64,000 bases of DNA from Capitella teleta (taxonomy: Eukaryota > Annelida > Polychaeta > Capitellidae). Shown piece by piece: positions 39,066 to 46,000 of the stretch. The stretch covers positions 21,874 to 85,873 of the forward strand of contig KB301890.1 in assembly GCA_000328365.1 (NCBI GenBank). The letters are read 5' to 3'. The translations under genes and the position numbers were made by a program. Position 1 is the first letter of the stretch. Every line of letters begins with the position of its first letter. The notes under the pieces are model-generated. The model was not told the origin of the DNA. It searched no databases and saw only the letters and a list, made by a program, of their open reading frames with translations.

Positions 39066-41390
39066 ATTTCCTCTTTAATCTTTCCGGTTGAAGGGATTTT
39101 TTTTCTTTGCTAGGTTTATTTTTTTCATTCTCTTATTAGCTTTTTGGGGTTTCTGTCAGCTTTATTCTCTTCCTCTATTTCAAAGATTGAAATTGATCTT
39201 TTTAAATCGATATTTTATTTTTAATTATCTAGAATTAAAAACTGAGCTGAGATATTGCTTGGTTTTTAAGCAAATCAAAACCTTTTTTTACTTCCAAACT
39301 TCCGCTACCCTGGGTTTCCATTTTCCCTGTGTGTGTGTGTTTTTTTCTTGTTTGTTTGTTTTTTTTTCTTGTTTGTTTGTTTTTTTTTTCTTGTTTGTTT
39401 TTTTTTTTTTTCAAACGCAAGCTTTTGTGTGCTATCTTATAATTTATTAATACTCATTGCATGTAGTTATATCTCCTCACTGACCTCACTCACACCTCTC
39501 TGTAAACATTCTCACACTCACTTGTATGCTTTGTTGTTTCTCTTCTTTTTTTATAAGTAAATATATTTCCTTTCATGCTACCTAAGCAGCCGTGTTTTGA
39601 AAATGAAACATTTCTCTGGTACTGACTTACTTGGGTAGGGGCTTGTTGCAAAATGACTTCATTTCAAAGCACGCGCACTTGAGTGTGATATCATGATGCA
39701 TCATGATGGTTGTTGGGTCTTAAACGTCTCTTTCTTTGCTTTCCTTCTTCTGTGTTTAGGCTCTGCACAACTTTGAGCTGGAACAGTCAAGCCACTTGAG
39801 GGTGTCCTTCACCAAGTCTGTCATCTAACCTCCTCCTCTTCTCTCCTCTCCTTCCTCCTCCTCCTCCTCCTCCTCCTCCAGGCACTTCACAATCACCAAT
39901 TGGCTGAGACATCCCACCTGAGGGTCTCTTATTCCAAGTCAACCATTGCTCCCAGCTACAGCAGTCAGCAGCTGCAGAGCCAGCAGCTGCAGATGCTGGT
40001 ACCGGCCACGGTGGATCTGCAGCCGACGGATTTGTCGCCCTGAAAAATTCATTGAAATCAAATTGCCTGCTGACCAGGACTCACACTGCTTGTGTGGCTC
40101 TGTTAACTCCTCCTTTTGGCCCCCTCTCCACCCCCTTCCCCCCACCCCCTTTATAAAGGATGAAAAATCTCACAATCATCTCGTTGATCATCATCGGAAT
40201 TAGTGACTGTGATATGAGTCCTGGCAGCTGTGCGCTTTTGTTTGAGGATGTTTATATTATTCATATGTTCATATTTTTAGCCCTTTTTAATTTTTTCAAT
40301 TATTGAATTTTTTTTATTTTTTTTTTTCCTCGAGATGAAAGCAATGTTAGAGCAATGATCTCTGTTTCACTTTTTTCTCTACTTAGATGATGATTGAAAA
40401 CTGATTGAAGTCAAGTTTTTGTTGTTGTATTTTTTTAAAACACAATGAGTCAATGAGATGATAATTGATTGTAAATAATGAGGATTTTTTTATTCATATT
40501 TTATTACGAGAAAAAATATAAAACGCAATGTGATAATTGAAACTGAGGAAGTTAATCTTCTGCCTCACTGCCCCTTCTCCTTGCTTCTCCTCTTCTCCCC
40601 ATTGACAAAATAAAATGCTGCTGACTCATTAAAATCCCAACTGTGAGGCAAAAGGGGAGGTTAGGCTGAGCGTAGTTACTCGGGCTCAAGCGCCCTCAAC
40701 TAATACTTTTGACCACTACTAACCCAAGGAATGATTTAACCGGTCAGAAACAGGGTTTTATTCTATTTCTCCTACTCGGTCTTTTTTTTTTTTTTTTTTT
40801 TTTTTTCTTCTAGAATGTTGTTTTTTTCTCTGAGCAGATCTGATTCTCGGCCACTTTTCTTCTGTCAATTCGTAGGTTACTAGACGTTTGTTTTTGTTTT
40901 TTTTTTCTTCCTTCTTCCTTTATTCGTGTATTCCCAAGAAAAGGTTTAAAAAAAAAATCAGTGTATTATAAGTTTCCCCCTCTTTTTCTCCTTTTTAAGA
41001 TGAAATAATACAATGTATTCATTATTCTTCTTTATTATTATTATAATATGTCAAGTGTACATTTTTTTATCATCTGCAGCCATGTTTATTTTTGTGAGTT
41101 TAAAGAAGAGATCTGAGGGGTGAAAGGTCGTCAGATGAACCCACGTGCCTAATCCAAATGGGATCAATCGATTGTAAGCCTTTTTTACCATTAATGCTGG
41201 ACACGTTTTCGCTGCCCTGAGATGCTCACCCCTGGAGCTGCCCCCGGGATGAATCAGCCGCTCCTCGGATGAGCATCCCATGCTGGGAGGGGGGTATATT
41301 TGCGATATATGGATATATATATATATATATTATACGGATTCCCATGTTGAAGATTGAACAAAAATAAAGTTGGTTTCTTATAAAAACAAA
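9950..41390 (+). CDS. PTBP: Polypyrimidine-tract-binding protein (PTBP), whole locus
   Basis: PTBP is a nuclear RNA-binding splicing repressor with four RRMs that bind CU-rich RNA. Constant coding exons, all GT-AG and frame-continuous, are 28605-28703, 31156-31299, 34591-34731, 34779-34907, 35291-35342, 36178-36236, 36336-36528, 36645-36734, 37140-37160, 37364-37494, 37976-38009, 38187-38279, 38341-38557, 38608-38746, then 39760-39828 or 39882-40043. The family signature RGSDELL starts the first constant exon. RRM1 ([18 protein letters not shown]), RRM2 ([18 protein letters not shown]), RRM3 ([16 protein letters not shown]) and RRM4 ([17 protein letters not shown]) follow. [13 protein letters not shown] and [16 protein letters not shown] are near-identical to vertebrate PTBP. 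The constant part encodes 536 aa (short end) or 567 aa (long end) plus a variable N-terminus. Poly(A) signals lie at 40609 and 41363. The gene boundaries upstream of 27.4 kb are inferred. Confidence 0.9.
10023..10030 (+). CDS. Candidate distal first coding exon of PTBP (Met-Asp-...)
   Basis: ATGGACAG is followed by GTATGC, a usable donor, giving Met-Asp and a phase-2 exit. Vertebrate PTBP1 also begins ATG GAC with a phase-2 first exon, and the position after a YY1/GC-palindrome patch fits a start region. The exon is only 8 coding bases, so coincidence is possible. A phase-2 acceptor partner is not certain, although the acceptor at 21166 before the exon at 21168 would fit. Confidence 0.35.
10675..10719. 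repeat. Near-perfect inverted repeat (22-bp arms)
   Basis: The left arm AAATATCTTTGAAATAGTAC is mirrored across a one-base centre, with one mismatch in 22 bp. The complementarity extends outward to about 10671-10726 with a 3-base bulge. With essentially no loop it is a cruciform-type palindrome rather than a miRNA hairpin. Confidence 0.8.
13713..13818. repeat. 24-bp inverted repeats flanking an assembly gap
   Basis: The left arm 13713-13736 (ATCGTTGTCACAGATATAAT...) is perfectly complementary to 13795-13818. The 50-N gap (13737-13786) lies between them. This is most simply a palindromic or TIR-bearing element whose interior was not assembled. Confidence 0.8.
13737..13786. other. Assembly gap (50 N)
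   Basis: A run of exactly 50 N, the usual arbitrary-length scaffold gap. Confidence 1.
17021..17026 (+). CDS. Candidate alternative first exon of PTBP (MK)
   Basis: ATGAAG is followed by GTGAGT, a consensus donor, and exits in phase 0, the phase required by the RGSDELL exon at 28605. It is only two codons, so chance is a real alternative. Confidence 0.25.
17377..17382 (+). CDS. Candidate alternative first exon of PTBP (MQ)
   Basis: ATGCAG precedes a GTAAAT donor and exits in phase 0. It follows a pyrimidine-rich leader. Very short, so weak evidence on its own. Confidence 0.25.
17853..17894 (+). CDS. Candidate alternative first exon of PTBP (14 aa)
   Basis: ATG followed by 13 codons ([13 protein letters not shown]) ends at GAG|GTGAGC in phase 0. 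The exon lies in a CpG-rich segment. The composition (Val/Ala/Ser) resembles no known domain, as expected for the variable PTBP N-terminus. Confidence 0.35.
21168..21485 (+). CDS. Candidate alternative first coding exon of PTBP (106 aa)
   Basis: An open frame of 106 codons from ATG to AAG|GTGAGC (phase 0), ending APQGVK, so that splicing to 28605 would give GVK-RGSDELL, like the vertebrate GTK-RGSDEL junction. The peptide is Ala/Pro/Ser-rich ([14 protein letters not shown] near residue 38) with no recognised domain. The leader upstream (20.75-21.16 kb) is CpG- and CTG-rich, and an acceptor-like TAG at 21166 could also let the distal 10023 exon splice in phase. It is the strongest of the upstream candidates by length, GC-rich codon use and donor quality. 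Confidence 0.55.
22582..22604. repeat. (CTG)n tract
   Basis: Seven to eight CTG units in the GC-rich leader just upstream of the MESSPS candidate exon. Confidence 0.85.
22789..22806 (+). CDS. Candidate alternative first exon of PTBP (MESSPS)
   Basis: ATG plus five codons runs into GTGAGT, a consensus donor, in phase 0. The upstream leader is GC-rich with a CTG run at 22582-22604. Short, hence moderate-to-low confidence. Confidence 0.35.
24434..24565 (+). CDS. Candidate alternative first coding exon of PTBP (44 aa)
   Basis: ATG (24434) opens 44 codons, including a Gln-rich stretch (QEQSQQQQ) and a Ser/Ala/Pro-rich part, and ends SLK at AAG|GTGGGT in phase 0. Joining to 28605 would give SLK-RGSDELL, again a basic residue before RGSDEL. 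A weak acceptor-like TAG sits 2 bp upstream of the ATG, but its phase does not fit the other first exons. Confidence 0.5.
26805..26836. repeat. (CAG)n tract
   Basis: About ten CAG units in the CpG-rich zone upstream of the proximal PTBP first exon. Apparent poly-Gln or poly-Ala frames here are by-products of the repeat. Confidence 0.85.
27411..27536 (+). CDS. Proximal alternative first coding exon of PTBP (42 aa)
   Basis: Tandem ATGs at 27411 and 27414 open 42 codons ([18 protein letters not shown]...) ending GGPR at CGT|GTAAGT, a perfect donor in phase 0. It is the closest candidate to the constant exon at 28605 and would yield GPR-RGSDELL. A possible acceptor (CATCTCAG, ending 27401) suggests a noncoding leader exon upstream, perhaps the CpG- and CAG-rich sequence at 26.6-27.3 kb. 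Confidence 0.55.
28605..28703 (+). CDS. PTBP: PTBP first constant coding exon (RGSDELL)
   Basis: The acceptor TGTCTTTGCAG ends at 28604. The 99-nt, phase 0-0 exon encodes [20 protein letters not shown] and onward to NNDAKK, matching the RGSDELF...VTNG start of vertebrate PTBP exon 3. The donor is AAG|GTAGGT. It contains the bipartite-signal region of family members. Confidence 0.92.
31156..31299 (+). CDS. PTBP: PTBP exon, first half of RRM1
   Basis: A 144-nt, phase 0-0 exon with acceptor TTCTTCGCAG. It encodes [20 protein letters not shown] through [19 protein letters not shown], the RNP2-containing half of RRM1. The donor is CAG|GTGAGA. Confidence 0.95.
34174..34201. repeat. (CTC)n tract in PTBP intron
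   Basis: Nine CTC/TCC units lie about 390 bp upstream of the second RRM1 exon; pyrimidine-only and a potential PTB target. Confidence 0.8.
34591..34731 (+). CDS. PTBP: PTBP exon, second half of RRM1
   Basis: A 141-nt, phase 0-0 exon encoding [20 protein letters not shown] through [20 protein letters not shown], the RNP1 side of RRM1. It is followed by an unusually short 47-bp intron (34732-34778). Confidence 0.95.
34779..35342 (+). CDS. PTBP: PTBP exons 34779-34907 and 35291-35342 (start of RRM2)
   Basis: The first exon (129 nt) encodes an Ala/Gln linker and [20 protein letters not shown]. The second (52 nt, phase 0 to 1) encodes [17 protein letters not shown]. Together they form beta1-alpha1-beta2 of RRM2, as in vertebrate PTBP. 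Confidence 0.95.
36178..36528 (+). CDS. PTBP: PTBP exons 36178-36236 and 36336-36528 (end of RRM2 and linker)
   Basis: The 59-nt exon encodes [20 protein letters not shown]. The 193-nt exon encodes [20 protein letters not shown] and [20 protein letters not shown], almost identical to vertebrate PTBP, then the start of the RRM2-RRM3 linker, ending in phase 1. Confidence 0.95.
36645..36734 (+). CDS. PTBP: PTBP 90-nt cassette exon in the RRM2-RRM3 linker
   Basis: A 90-nt, phase 1-1 exon ([20 protein letters not shown] and onward) with acceptor TTGCAAG and donor GGTACG. Because it is a multiple of three with symmetrical phase, skipping keeps the frame. In vertebrate PTBP1 the exon at this place (exon 9) is also alternatively spliced. 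Confidence 0.75.
   Translation: MPYLPWRLQCRATTLKWAPLTGGPPPTQA
36944..37088 (+). repeat. T-rich tandem duplication in a PTBP intron
   Basis: Two adjacent copies of a unit that starts TTTATTTCTTCAAATTC, passes through a T run and ends AAGAAGAAAGATGTA...TTTGTTTAATTACGT. The copies differ mainly in T-run length. Confidence 0.75.
37140..37160 (+). CDS. PTBP: PTBP 21-nt microexon
   Basis: TTTCACATTGCAG precedes 21 nt encoding AGLGAFQ, then GTAAGA. It is phase 1-1 and exactly seven codons, so inclusion is optional for the frame. It resembles the starts of the flanking linker exons, suggesting local exon duplication. Confidence 0.65.
37364..37494 (+). CDS. PTBP: PTBP exon, linker and start of RRM3
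   Basis: A 131-nt exon (phase 1 to 0) with an Ala/Asn/Leu-rich linker, then [13 protein letters not shown], the beta1/RNP2 strand of RRM3 that matches [12 protein letters not shown] of vertebrate PTBP. Confidence 0.95.
37976..38557 (+). CDS. PTBP: PTBP exons 37976-38009, 38187-38279, 38341-38557 (RRM3)
   Basis: The 34-nt exon encodes [11 protein letters not shown]. The 93-nt exon encodes [20 protein letters not shown] and onward. The 217-nt exon encodes [19 protein letters not shown] through [20 protein letters not shown] and the start of RRM4. All phases join without shift, and conservation with vertebrate PTBP is high. Confidence 0.95.
38608..38746 (+). CDS. PTBP: PTBP exon, RRM4
   Basis: A 139-nt exon (phase 2 to 0) encoding [16 protein letters not shown] and [20 protein letters not shown] up to VHALM. 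Its donor (ATG|GTAAGT) splices to either of two duplicated last exons about 1 kb downstream. Confidence 0.95.
38992..39062 (+). repeat. (CT)35 tract in the last PTBP intron
   Basis: About 71 bp of perfect CT repeat lies 245 bp after the donor at 38747 and upstream of the two competing last exons. CU repeats are the classical high-affinity binding sequence of PTB itself. Confidence 0.9.
39340..39410 (+). repeat. T-rich minisatellite (TTCTTGTTTGTTTG units)
   Basis: Three to four imperfect units of about 20 bp in the intron before the duplicated last exons. Confidence 0.7.
39760..39828 (+). CDS. PTBP: PTBP last exon, version a (canonical short C-terminus)
   Basis: Acceptor TCTGTGTTTAG, then [22 protein letters not shown] and TAA. 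This is the canonical PTBP ending (HLRVSFSKSTI in vertebrates). There is no donor after the stop, so transcripts using this acceptor must carry the downstream duplicate exon as 3' UTR. Confidence 0.9.
   Translation, partial: ALHNFELEQSSHLRVSFTKSVI
39829..39881 (+). promoter_or_regulatory. Pyrimidine tract between the two PTBP last exons
   Basis: Fifty-three bases, almost all C and T (CCTCCTCCTCTTCTCTCC..., then (CTC)n), ending in the CAG of the second acceptor. It is at once 3' UTR of the short form and the polypyrimidine tract of the long form. Confidence 0.7.
39882..40043 (+). CDS. PTBP: PTBP last exon, version b (extended C-terminus)
   Basis: A second acceptor (CTCCTCCTCCAG, ending 39881) opens [22 protein letters not shown], a duplicate of version a (14 of the first 22 residues identical). 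It then continues 31 residues rich in Gln/Leu/Pro ([20 protein letters not shown]...) before TGA. The two versions are alternative 3' splice-site choices from the donor at 38747. The extended tail has no domain I recognise. Confidence 0.8.
   Translation, partial: ALHNHQLAETSHLRVSYSKSTIAPSYSSQQLQSQQLQMLVPATVDLQPTDLSP
40609..40614 (+). terminator. PTBP proximal poly(A) signal
   Basis: AATAAA lies 566 bp after the long-form stop. A second AATAAA at 41363-41368 could extend the 3' UTR. Confidence 0.55.
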
Positions 41391-42970
41391 AAATATAGGC
41401 TTTCATATATTGTCATTTAATCTTCTATAAAAGGTATTTTTTCTATGAATGTCGCACTGAATGTACATAATATTTAACCAGATCACAAACGACAAGAGGC
41501 AGTGGTTTTTTTTTTTTTTTTTTTTTTCTTACCCCACTATTTTTTCCCCTTTTTTTAATTCTCCCTCAAATCTGTTTCTTGACTCTTGTTTGTAGATAGC
41601 TTTCTCTCTGCTCCTTCCCTGTTCTATTCCTCTATATTAAGTCTTCTCTCTTCTTTGTATCGGTATTTGTTGAATATTAAACTTGGTCTTCAAATACTTC
41701 TGTTGTTTCTAGCTTTGTTCTTCCACCTCTCCCTTCTCCTCTACGCTGCTTCTCTCCCTACTCTCCTCATTCCTCCTCTTCAACTGCCAATCAATGGATT
41801 TTATGGAAATAACTGATTACTGAATGCAATTCCCGCTGTGTGGCAGGCGTAAGGAAACTGGTACTGTAAAAGCATAAGTAAAATGTAAATTACGCAAGCA
41901 CATTGTAGTATCTTTGAAAGCTGTGTCTGGTATAATTGTGCACTTAAGCAATTATAGTCTCCATGCAAAATCATAATGCACTAGGTAAAAGAGTGATGCA
42001 ACTATTAGAAAGTTTATTAGGGTCACGTGACCGGTCAGAATTGAAGCCAAATTTAAGGGGAACATTTGCTTGAATGCCGAGGCATCGCGATCAGAACAGC
42101 TCAATGAAAGCTCGACATGCTGGTGCTTTATGTGCTATAATATATTTCCCTTTAATTCCAACCTATCGTGAATAGGCGCAGTCATTCTAGTTACTCCTTT
42201 ATACTTCAATGGATGCACTAGGTCGAAATAGAGCAGAATAATGAAAATAATCTACATGTATACCGGTATTGGTGCATTCAGTTATGGAGACAGATTATTT
42301 TGTTTCTCAGAAGAAAACAAATCCCAGAAATACATGTTTAGAAGACCAAATTTGTGGGCAGCAATAGAATGATGCCCCATTTGTTTTAGAAAAATTATTC
42401 ATTGGTAGCGGAAGTAATAATTTAAAATGGCTGCTTGGCTGTTTGATTAAGAATTATCAAAATGCACTGATTTTTTATTTTACCTTTTTTCTGCACCCCC
42501 AATTAAGGCAAGTTCCGTGTTAACTTGATTAATTATTGTGGTCAGAGTTCAATTTAGTTTTTATTAAAGCGAGGCCAATAGATGAGATTGAGATTAAGAA
42601 ATATGAGAGGACTTACAATTTGGTTTTTGGCGCCCAAAACGAGGCTTTGGTGTGGCTATCAGTAGTATAGAAGTGTAGGCAACAAAAAACTACAAGTCGT
42701 AATACTAGGGACATGATACAGCTCAGAGATGAGACATATAAAAACTCCACTTTGTATCCCTTTAACCTTGGTTTCTGTCTGATACTACCAACTACCCTAA
42801 TACCTACCAACCTACCTGTGATCATTCGAATACATGCGTCTGGTATTGGGCTACCTAGGCTAGGCATAACTAAAACCCTCGTACACCCTATCATCTACTG
42901 TATTCACCTTACAATAAATTCACATCCAGTTTGTAAAGTAATAAATATAACTGTTGAATTTTGTTCAATA
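40620..42970. other. PTBP 3' UTR remainder and intergenic DNA
   Basis: T-rich, AT-rich sequence with long T runs. A 12-bp palindrome GGTCACGTGACC lies at 42021-42032. No gene is seen before the HCCS 3' end. Confidence 0.5.
41363..41368 (+). terminator. PTBP distal poly(A) signal candidate
   Basis: AATAAA is followed by GT/T-rich sequence (AGTTGGTTTCTT), a usual cleavage context. Confidence 0.45.
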
Positions 42971-42971
42971 A

Positions 42972-42977
42972 TTTATT
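42972..42977 (-). terminator. HCCS poly(A) signal
   Basis: AATAAA on the minus strand, 38 bp after the TAG stop, implies a very short 3' UTR. Confidence 0.6.
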
Positions 42978-43014
42978 TACACACACGTCATGAGTCATAA
43001 CGTCCAGAGGTGCG

Positions 43015-46000
43015 CTATGATTCTCCGCCTCCCTGATTCGTCCACCGCATCCACGTGACTATCATGCGATCCCAAATGGCGGCAGGGGAATCCATGGCGG
43101 GGCGCACATCCAGAATGGTGAACTTATAAGTATTGGGATCCACCGAACCGCCATCGTAATAGTCAATGACATAACGCACTTTGCGACCATTACGATCCAC
43201 AATCCAGTCATGTCGGTCAAAAGGAAGATCGTAACTGAAATATATACAACGACCGAATGGAGAATTGAAGACATGGACATCGACCCAGTGAATACGCACC
43301 CTATCCAGCTCCTGAAGCGAGCACGAGGCGTGTACTTCTTGGAGTTGCCTTTGAACGAGCATAACTTTGGTCCTTCCTCGACGTACTCGCGCGCGTGGAG
43401 TGCCTCCCATTTGAGGATCTCCTGCCACGCCTGCTCATTGTTGGCGTTGTGTATTTTGATGATGTCATCCATGTCCTTCTGCTCCAGCATTTCGTCCTTC
43501 CAGCGCCAACCTGCGATGAAAGTTATTATTAAATAAACTCAGATCAATCATGATATTCCTTTAGGCAGACACATGTGACATGTACTAGTACACAGAGCCA
43601 ACGACACAAGATTGGATACACTTAAGATTTTAGACTTCATCCACATTTCGCCAATATATGTACGATAATCAAACAGGGAATTCGCAATAATAAATTGCCA
43701 TTGACCAATTTGAGCGCCATTGCTACGTCCAGTTGTAGAAAGGGGAAAGCTGAGAGCATTGCGTGTAAACATTTCGAGGCGAATGCTAGCCCCAAATATG
43801 CTGAGGTATTTATTTTATCTAAATGTAAGTACATGTATTTCATCACTAGCGACACCTGAAGTACTAGTCATAGTAGCACGTAAAGGAAATTTATGATCGT
43901 GTTAAGCAACTGACGACTGAGGGGTGTGTTTTGTGGGGTGGTTAAGCAGAGAAAGAAAAAGCGCACATCGTAAACAGCCACGCAAATATTCCCCTGCCCC
44001 GATTTCGAAATCACGTTGACCCAAAAAGATAACACCACACACATGGAAAAAAAAGAAAAGAAAAAAAGTTCCGATTTGATTCCGATTGACCTCAAAATAC
44101 CGAATGAACGCAGCATAAAATAAAGCAAAGGGTCAACGCCATAAGCGTTAATTTCACACGCGAAAAGGCGTGAACGAACAACAGACTGGGGTTGATCAGA
44201 TGCAGGCGTCGAGGCGATAAGCTCACTGGAACCCTCCAAGTGGCGCCGATCGAGGTAGCGATAACAGCCAGTGAGAAGAGTCCACCGCAAAACATACGAT
44301 TTATGACCACCCATGCCTTTGATGCCAAGCACCTACACCGTGTTCTCGTTGTTTCAAAGAAAGAAAACAAAAAGTCCAATCGCACTTCTGGGTTACGCAT
44401 GTACTTGGTCTACTTACGCAAGTCTAATCAGAAATCAGCGACAATTAGGAGATACAGTATTTACTCTCTTTTATTTTCTCATTATAGGGTTGAAATGAAT
44501 GAATTAATGCTTTGAATTCATGCTTTGGGGATTGAGATAAATCGTAGCCTTAAGCCTAATTCAGTTCATTCAATTCAATTCCAAGTCAAAATACTTTTAT
44601 TTGGACTCAATGGTCCATGCAAACAGATAAAAAGGAAAAGGTGAAAGAAACATGAATTATACAGAGTAATTATTAACACACACAAAGTGGATAAGCATGT
44701 TCATTTAATATTTACAGATACTCATCAGAGAGCAATGCTGCTACTGCAAGTATTGTTGCGTAAGGTTTCGAGATGGCACGGCTATCGACCTAACTTGCCG
44801 CAAGCATCTGATTTTTGAGTGACTGACGTATGTTTACAATGCTTATTTCTAGGAACGATGAAGCATATCACGGGCTCATGAATAATGCAGACCTCATTAG
44901 TGATTACGCATTCACGCAGCAGAACTTTCCCGCGCGCTGATTGGTTGTGAGTCATCCACACAGAAGCGTGCAACGATTTCCCACGAAACACTGGCCGGAA
45001 ACGATTGCAACTCAAAAGGCGGGAACTGATAAAAAGACCGAGAAATGAGCAACGGCGCTCAGCGAGGGATTACTAAGTATAGAAGAGTTGACCCGAAAGA
45101 GGGAAGAGACAAGCGTTGCCTTCATTTATCCAATCAGCGTTTCCAAGTAGACGAAAGATGGATCATCGGAGAGGCAGATAAAGAGCGAATGAGCGAGTGT
45201 GAAATCCATTTCTGCAGATCACATCGATCCGAGTCCAGGGCACGGAGATAGATATGCAGCCACATTTATTTATAAACTCTGAAGGAGGGAGAATGAAGAC
45301 TCCACTTGTCGAGATGCTCAAGAAAGGCGACGTGGACAGCGTGCGTTCGGCGGAAGATAGTGTGTCTATTTCGTCGGCGTATTCGTTCGACGGCAGCGAA
45401 GCCAGCAGCGGTGACAGCGGTCTGGTCCACGTGTGTAGTGCTCGTAGTTCGCCTACATTCGGTGCGCGAGAAGCCACCAAGAAGAAACCCGGGGCATGGA
45501 GCCTCGCGAAGTGGTTCAGACGTAGGAAGGACGAAATGAACCCACGCATGGGGGCCCTGATGGCGTCAGAACAGAGGACGCAATCGCTGACCAACGTGAG
45601 GCGACCGTCATCGTCGGTCGAGTGCGACGAACCCAAGTCGCAATCGATGAGCGAAGTTCGCAGCAGCGAGAAGCAGCGAGATACGGATTGGGACAACATC
45701 GAAGGCGACGACGACGACGAGGACGACATCGCCAGAGTGCGACGACGTCGCAAGCAGGAGAAGCGAGACTACGACCTCAGCATTCGATCTGCAAAGGCGG
45801 TGTGGGGCGTCGTCAAGACAGGCGATGGCGACATCAGTGACGACGACGATGACGTCGATGACGACGACAGCAGCAGCAGTGAAAGTGACTCTGAGACCGT
45901 GACACATGTGCGAAATCGACAGCAGCGGAAGAGGGAGCGCATCACACGACAACGAACCGTCTTCAAACTCTGATCAACGTTCACGTCCATTCCGCTGCTC

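Noticed and set aside
44092-44400. Hydrophobic 102-codon minus-strand frame in the HCCS intron
   Set aside because: No family resemblance, no splice support, and it lies in the intron of a well-supported gene on the same strand.
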